From contig DATHBP010000237.1 of NCBI GenBank assembly GCA_035296085.1, positions 1-12,863 on the forward strand: DNA of 12,863 nt, written 5' to 3'. The translations under genes were made by a program, and so were the position numbers. Below are positions 8,992 to 12,863 of this stretch, in pieces. This DNA is from DATHBP01 sp035296085 (GTDB lineage: Bacteria; Actinomycetota; Actinomycetes; Propionibacteriales; Nocardioidaceae). Position 1 is the first letter of the stretch; the number at the start of each line of letters is the position of its first letter. The notes under the pieces are model-generated. The model was given only the letters and a program-made list of their open reading frames with translations. It was not told where the DNA came from and did not search any database.

Positions 8992-9002
8992 AACGCGGGT
9001 CC

Positions 9003-9013
9003 ATTGTGACCTA
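9003..9013 (-). promoter_or_regulatory. Candidate terC promoter -10 region
   Basis: The minus strand has overlapping -10-like hexamers, TAGGTC (9013-9008) and CACAAT (9008-9003, 4 of 6 with TATAAT). Either would start the transcript only a few bases before the aptamer's first helix strand at 8991, as expected for a riboswitch leader. No clear -35 was found. Confidence 0.35.
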
Positions 9014-9072
9014 CCTGCGCACCCGCCGCGACCGCACATGATCGGACGCCGGCCCCGCTGACCTTCGACGGC

Positions 9073-9084
9073 TAGCGTTCGGTC
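9073..9084 (+). promoter_or_regulatory. -10 element of sppA (leaderless)
   Basis: TAGCGT (9073-9078) fits TAnnnT and is followed by 6 nt (TCGGTC, counting the second T of the TT pair as the first spacer base) and then the ATG at 9085. There is no Shine-Dalgarno before this start, so the message is probably leaderless. No clear -35 was found. Confidence 0.4.
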
Positions 9085-10863
9085 ATGACGTCACGCCTGT
9101 CCCTGCGCTCGGTTCCCGACATCCCTACCGCGGTCTCCGCCGTCGGCCGGCGACTCAGCCTCAGCGGTCGGCAGCCGGTGCTGCTCGAGCTGGACCTGTC
9201 CCGAGGGCTCCTGGAGGCTCGTCCCGCCGACCAGCTCGCCGCCCTGCGCTCACGGCACACGCCCACCTTGCGCGTACTGGTGGAGCAGCTGGCGCGGGCC
9301 GAGAAGCAGCCGTCGGTCGTCGGGCTGGTGGCTCAGCTCGGGCCGGAGGTGCTCAGCGCCTCGCAGGCCGAGGAGCTCGGCGCGGCCGTGGAACGGTTCG
9401 CAGCCACCGGCCGCCCCACCGTGTGCTGGACGGAGTCCTTCGGCGAGCTCGGCGCGGCCACCGTGCCGTACCTGCTGGCGACGTTCTTCGAGGAGGTCTG
9501 GCTGCAGCCGTCCGGCTCGCTGGGCCTGCTCGGGGTGTCCGCGCGCGGTGTCTTCGTTCGCAGCGCCCTCGACCGGCTCGGTGTCGAACCGGAGCTGGGC
9601 CAGCGCCACGAGTACAAGAACGCCGCTGACCTGATGCTGCGCTCGTCGATGAGCGAGCCCAACCGCGAGGCCCTGCAGCGGGTCGCCGACTCCGTGCTCG
9701 ACCAGGTGGTGGCGACGACGGCCCGCCGGCGACGGCTCGAGCTCGGACAGGTCCGGGCCGCGGTGGACAGCGGGCCGCTGACCGCCCAGCAGGCGCTGGA
9801 CGCCAAGCTCGTCGACCGGATCGGCTACCGCGACGAGGTCTACGCGCAGCTGCGCGAGCGGCTCGCCACCCACGGGAAGCTGGAGCTGCGCTACGTCCAC
9901 CGCTGGAGCCCACCGCCGGCGGCGGCGGCGCGGGCGCGCGCTCGAAACCGCGGCCGGCCGGTCGTAGCGGTGGTCAACGTCACCGGCGGCATCACGCGAG
10001 GTCGCAGTGGCAGCTCACCGCTGCAAGGAGCACACGCCGGCGCCGACACGGTGACCGCGGCGTTGCGGGCGGCGGGCGACCGTGACGACGTACGGGCGGT
10101 GGTTCTCCGCGTCGTGAGCCCCGGCGGCTCCTACGTCGCCTCCGACGCCATCCGACGGGCCGTCCTGCAGCTGCGCGCCGGCGGGCGTCCGGTTGTCGCG
10201 TCGATGGGCTCGGTTGCCGCGTCGGGCGGCTACTTCGTCGCCATGCCGTGTGACGAGGTGGTTGCCACGCCGAGTACGGTCACCGGGTCCATCGGGGTGC
10301 TCGGCGGCAAGCTCGTCATCCGTGCGGCGCTGCTCAAGATCGGCGTGGGCGTGGAGTCGGTGAGCGCCGGCGCCCACGCGTCGATGTTCGGGACGGATCG
10401 ACGCTTCGCGCCGGATGAGTGGCAGCGAGTCGACGAGTGGCTGGACGCCGTCTACGCCGACTTCACGGCCAAAGCGGCACAAGACCGGGGCATGGCCTAC
10501 GACCAGCTCGAGCCGCTGGCACGTGGCCGGGTCTGGACCGGTGCCGATGCGGTCGATCGCGGTCTCGTCGACCGCCTCGGTGGGCTTCGCATCGCCGTCG
10601 AGCGGGCAGCGGTACGCGCCGGGGTCGACCCGTCGGACGTACGGGTGGACACCGTGCCGCGAGTCTCCGCACTGCAGCGGCTCCAGCCGGCAAAGTCGAG
10701 CGAGACGCCAGCCGCGGCCGCCGGTGCCGGGTGGGGCCTCGGTGTGGGACCTGAGCTGAGCATCGGCCGGGGGATGGAGGCTGTTGCCGTGGCACTCGCG
10801 GCGGAGGCGGGTTGGCCGGTCGCCGGTGTGCTGACGCTGCCGGGCAACTGGCTGCTGACGTAG
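9085..10863 (+). CDS. sppA: Signal peptide peptidase SppA-type S49 serine peptidase (two-domain, 67K type)
   Basis: A 592-aa protein with two tandem S49 domains (about 30-275 and 300-545), like the 618-aa E. coli enzyme. The catalytic dyad is split between them: K178 in EYKNAADLM of the first domain and S380 in AASGGYF of the second. SPGGSYVASDAI precedes the nucleophile, and TGSIGVLGG follows it. SppA degrades leftover signal peptides and may clear misfolded membrane proteins. The E. coli enzyme has an N-terminal anchor, but here the N-terminus is soluble; only a weakly hydrophobic C-terminal stretch (about 567-590) might contact membrane. The enzyme may therefore be cytoplasmic or peripheral. 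The start follows TAGCGT-N6, and the stop TAG lies 2 nt from the convergent kinase stop. Confidence 0.93.
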   Translation: MTSRLSLRSVPDIPTAVSAVGRRLSLSGRQPVLLELDLSRGLLEARPADQLAALRSRHTPTLRVLVEQLARAEKQPSVVGLVAQLGPEVLSASQAEELGAAVERFAATGRPTVCWTESFGELGAATVPYLLATFFEEVWLQPSGSLGLLGVSARGVFVRSALDRLGVEPELGQRHEYKNAADLMLRSSMSEPNREALQRVADSVLDQVVATTARRRRLELGQVRAAVDSGPLTAQQALDAKLVDRIGYRDEVYAQLRERLATHGKLELRYVHRWSPPPAAAARARARNRGRPVVAVVNVTGGITRGRSGSSPLQGAHAGADTVTAALRAAGDRDDVRAVVLRVVSPGGSYVASDAIRRAVLQLRAGGRPVVASMGSVAASGGYFVAMPCDEVVATPSTVTGSIGVLGGKLVIRAALLKIGVGVESVSAGAHASMFGTDRRFAPDEWQRVDEWLDAVYADFTAKAAQDRGMAYDQLEPLARGRVWTGADAVDRGLVDRLGGLRIAVERAAVRAGVDPSDVRVDTVPRVSALQRLQPAKSSETPAAAAGAGWGLGVGPELSIGRGMEAVAVALAAEAGWPVAGVLTLPGNWLLT

Positions 10864-10877
10864 CCCTAGCGAAGGGC
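10863..10877. terminator. Short hairpin shared by the sppA and kinase 3' ends
   Basis: GCCCT (10863-10867) pairs with AGGGC (10873-10877) around AGCGA. The hairpin overlaps both stop codons, which are only 2 nt apart, and could serve as a terminator for both strands. A T-containing tract (CCCGTCTTTCC) follows on the plus strand. Confidence 0.35.
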
Positions 10878-12296
10878 CCCGTCTTTCCGTTCGGGCGCTG
10901 AGGCCAGGGCTGCCGGACCTCCAGGCGGGTCCCGCGGCAGCGTCACGATGAATCGGGTGCCATCGGAGTCGTCCACGCACACCGTGCCGCCGTGCCGTTC
11001 GGCGATTGTCTTGACGATCGCCAGGCCCAGCCCGGTGCCGCCCGAGCGCTCGCGTGCGTTGTCCAGACGGACGAACCTGTCGAAGATGCGCTCCTGCTGC
11101 GCGGGCGGGATCCCGAGCGTTCCGTCATCGTGCACGACCAAGCGCACGCTCCCCCCTTCATTGTGGAGCCGGACGCGCACCGTTGAAGCGGCGTGCCGGA
11201 TGGCGTTCTCCAGCAGGTTTCTCGTCATGCGGGCGAGCTCGTCGCGGCTTCCCGACACGGGTGCGGCGGAGACGCCTGCGGTGTCGAACCGGACCTTCGC
11301 CGACACCCGGACGCGAGCAACCTCTTCGAGCACTATGTCGTCGAGGTCCAGCCGCTCGGGCGCGTAGGCGGGGCTTTCGTCGGTCCGGGCGAGGAACAGG
11401 AGCTCGCCCACGAGGCTCTCCAGCCGTTGCGTGTCTCCCAGCAGATGCTCGACCGTCGCTGACCAGTCGGTGCTGGCCGGGTGGGCCCGCGCGACCTCCA
11501 GCTGCGTTCGAATCGACGTCAAGGGGCTCTGCAGCTCGTGTGACGCGTCGGCCACGAACGTCCGCTGTTGCGCGCTGGCAGACTGCAGCCGGTCCAGCAT
11601 CACGTTCATCGTGCGAGCCAGCCGGCCTATTTCGTCGGCCGCGGCTGGAACGGGTACTCGACGGCCCAGATCCCGCTGCGAGATTTCGGCAACCTGGGAC
11701 CGGATGGCCTCGACAGGGTGTAGAGCGCGGCCAATCAGGTGCCACGTCGACAGCGCGAGAAGCCCGAGGATCACTGGCAGGCCGACCGCTAGTGCGCCGA
11801 CAACCGAGCGCATGGTGTCGTCGACCGACTCGAGGTTGACTCCGAGGTAGACCGATAACGGACCGCGGTCGGATGGGACCTGCAGGGCCCAGACCCGGTA
11901 GACCTGCATGTCGTCGTCATTGCGCACGCCGCGTACCGTCGCGACGGTTGGCTCGCGCCCAGGTCCCGGGGTGACGCGGGAGATGCTACGGACGTCGCCG
12001 TCATTGACGCTTGCCCAGACGACGACTCCTGATGCATCGACGACCTGGGCGATGTCGTCCTCCCGAGGCTCTGGAATAGTGCCTTCCATCTCCAGTTCCG
12101 ACGCGAAGGCGGCGAGGTCGGAAACCCTGGTCTCCGACGCGTGATCGATGCTGCGCACGAGGGCGCTGCGCAGTGTCAACAACAGCCCGATCGCACCGGC
12201 CAGCAGAGCGATCGCAACAACCGTCGAGGCCAGGATGGTGGTTCGCGCCCGGACCGTCCGCAGACCCTGCCATCGCCCGGAGCGCTGGCTTTGCAT
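10866..12296 (-). CDS. Sensor histidine kinase of a two-component system
   Basis: A 476-aa membrane kinase: TM1 at about 21-42, an extracytoplasmic sensor domain at 43-164, TM2 at about 165-187, HAMP at about 188-240, dimerization/H-box with phosphorylated H253 (SHELQSPL), and an HATPase domain at about 350-455. The N-box is NLLENA (360-365), G1 is DDGTLGIPP (390-398) and G2 is GTGLGL (420-425). Two small deviations are visible: Gln256 where the H-box usually has Arg, and an extra residue in G1 compared with the common DDGPGIP. The gene starts 3 nt after the stop of the upstream OmpR-type regulator, so the two are co-transcribed. The ligand is not evident; the layout resembles actinobacterial MprB/PrrB-like kinases. 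Confidence 0.93.
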   Translation of the reverse strand: MQSQRSGRWQGLRTVRARTTILASTVVAIALLAGAIGLLLTLRSALVRSIDHASETRVSDLAAFASELEMEGTIPEPREDDIAQVVDASGVVVWASVNDGDVRSISRVTPGPGREPTVATVRGVRNDDDMQVYRVWALQVPSDRGPLSVYLGVNLESVDDTMRSVVGALAVGLPVILGLLALSTWHLIGRALHPVEAIRSQVAEISQRDLGRRVPVPAAADEIGRLARTMNVMLDRLQSASAQQRTFVADASHELQSPLTSIRTQLEVARAHPASTDWSATVEHLLGDTQRLESLVGELLFLARTDESPAYAPERLDLDDIVLEEVARVRVSAKVRFDTAGVSAAPVSGSRDELARMTRNLLENAIRHAASTVRVRLHNEGGSVRLVVHDDGTLGIPPAQQERIFDRFVRLDNARERSGGTGLGLAIVKTIAERHGGTVCVDDSDGTRFIVTLPRDPPGGPAALASAPERKDGALR

Positions 12297-12299
12297 GCC

Positions 12300-12863
12300 T
12301 CAGCCTGCTTCTTCTTCCGGCGCGAGCCGGTATCCCACGCCCCGCACGGTCTGCAGGCTATTGCGGCCGAACGGCTCGTCGATCCGCAACCGAAGCTGCC
12401 GCACGTACACCTCGACGATGTTGGGATCGCCTGCAAAGTCGGAGTCCCAAACGTGCTCGAGGATCTCGCGCTTGGACAGTGCTTCGCCCGCTCGCCTCAT
12501 CAGGAAAGCAAGCAGAGAGAACTGCCGTGGAGTGAGCGGGACCAACGTGTCGGCTCGCCACACCTGATGACTCGCCGGGTCGAGGCGCAGCTCGCCGGCA
12601 TGCACGACACCAGGGCGCTCGTTCCCGCCGCGGCGCAGCAAGGCCCGCAGCCGGGCCAGCAGCACGACGAAGGAGAACGGCTTGGACAAGAAGTCGTCGG
12701 CACCGGTGTCGAGGGCATTCACCTCATCCGCAGCACCATCCTTTGCGGTGAGCATGAGCACCGGCGTCCAGTTGCCCTCCTCGCGCATCCGAGCGCACAG
12801 CTCGTTGCCGTCGATGCCGGGCAACATGATGTCGAGGATGCAGACGTCGTAGGAGTTGTTTGC
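12300..12863 (-). CDS. OmpR-family response regulator (start lies beyond the right edge)
   Basis: The window holds the last 187 codons of the gene. The visible part starts inside the receiver domain at ANNSYDVCILDIMLPG. The phosphoacceptor Asp is the D of ILD (codon 12833-12831), followed by the conserved Thr in LMLTA and Lys in SKPF. The C-terminal winged helix-turn-helix has the usual LTPRQFSLLAFLM, ALSKREILEHVW, NIVEVYVRQLRLRI and TVRGVGYRL blocks. A reading from the internal ATG at 12827 is not the true start, because the frame stays open and conserved to the window edge. On phosphorylation by the downstream kinase it should bind direct repeats at target promoters; the targets are unknown. 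Confidence 0.95.
   Translation of the reverse strand, partial: ANNSYDVCILDIMLPGIDGNELCARMREEGNWTPVLMLTAKDGAADEVNALDTGADDFLSKPFSFVVLLARLRALLRRGGNERPGVVHAGELRLDPASHQVWRADTLVPLTPRQFSLLAFLMRRAGEALSKREILEHVWDSDFAGDPNIVEVYVRQLRLRIDEPFGRNSLQTVRGVGYRLAPEEEAG

Noticed and set aside
8855..9004. N-terminal extension of TerC starting at the ATG at 9002
   Set aside because: The extension is Arg-rich, has no Shine-Dalgarno, coincides with the riboswitch aptamer and lies at the predicted transcription start. The ATG at 8854 has GGAGGA 5 nt upstream and begins directly with a TM.
7784..9061. A 425-codon plus-strand open frame opposite terC and its leader
   Set aside because: It is a shadow of terC and the riboswitch. 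Its composition (Asp/Glu/Arg/His-rich, repetitive) is typical of the reverse strand of a membrane-protein gene.
12300..12827. Response regulator starting at the ATG at 12827
   Set aside because: Conserved receiver sequence, including the phosphoacceptor Asp, continues in frame from this Met to the window edge, so the true start is outside.

Overview
The window is G+C-rich chromosomal DNA. Sample counts are about 70-73% G+C inside typical genes here and about 60% in one exception. Codon use, GTG starts, TAnnnT -10 elements placed directly before start codons, and the actinobacterial form of UvrA all point to an actinomycete (Actinomycetota); I cannot name a genus. No tRNA, rRNA, CRISPR array, IS element or phage gene was seen, and no stretch over 300 bases lacks a gene.

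Layout. At the left edge, on the minus strand, lies the start of a Tat-exported protein (1-117), preceded by uvrA (175-3114), the nucleotide-excision-repair ATPase. Divergent from uvrA is a metallo-beta-lactamase-fold hydrolase (3173-3826). A small antibiotic-biosynthesis-monooxygenase-like gene of foreign-looking composition follows (3876-4172). A two-TM membrane protein of unknown function lies on the minus strand (4209-4832). Divergent from it is a tight three-gene plus-strand operon (4981-7926): a class A beta-lactamase-like serine hydrolase, an L-Ala-D/L-Glu-type dipeptide epimerase and an NlpC/P60 peptidase. The last two are the counterparts of Bacillus YkfB and YkfC, so the operon most likely degrades muropeptide-derived peptides in the cytoplasm. 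Tail to tail with it is terC (7850-8854, minus), whose 5' leader looks like a yybP-ykoY manganese riboswitch with a ribosome-site-sequestering platform. Divergent from terC is an SppA-type S49 peptidase (9085-10863). Its stop codon lies 2 nt from the stop of a sensor histidine kinase (10866-12296, minus), which is preceded by its OmpR-type response regulator (12300 to beyond the window end).

Regulatory logic. Four genes (uvrA, the MBL hydrolase, the ABM gene, sppA) show TAnnnT-N6-start codon, the geometry of leaderless mRNAs, and the serine hydrolase shows TAGCGT-N8-GTG. Genes inside the operon, terC and the Tat-protein gene instead carry Shine-Dalgarno sequences. The uvrA promoter also resembles the RecA-independent (PafBC-type) DNA-damage promoter of actinobacteria. 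The items most worth a second look are the riboswitch, the uvrA promoter, and the peptide-recycling operon in which a beta-lactamase-like enzyme may stand in for an LD-carboxypeptidase.
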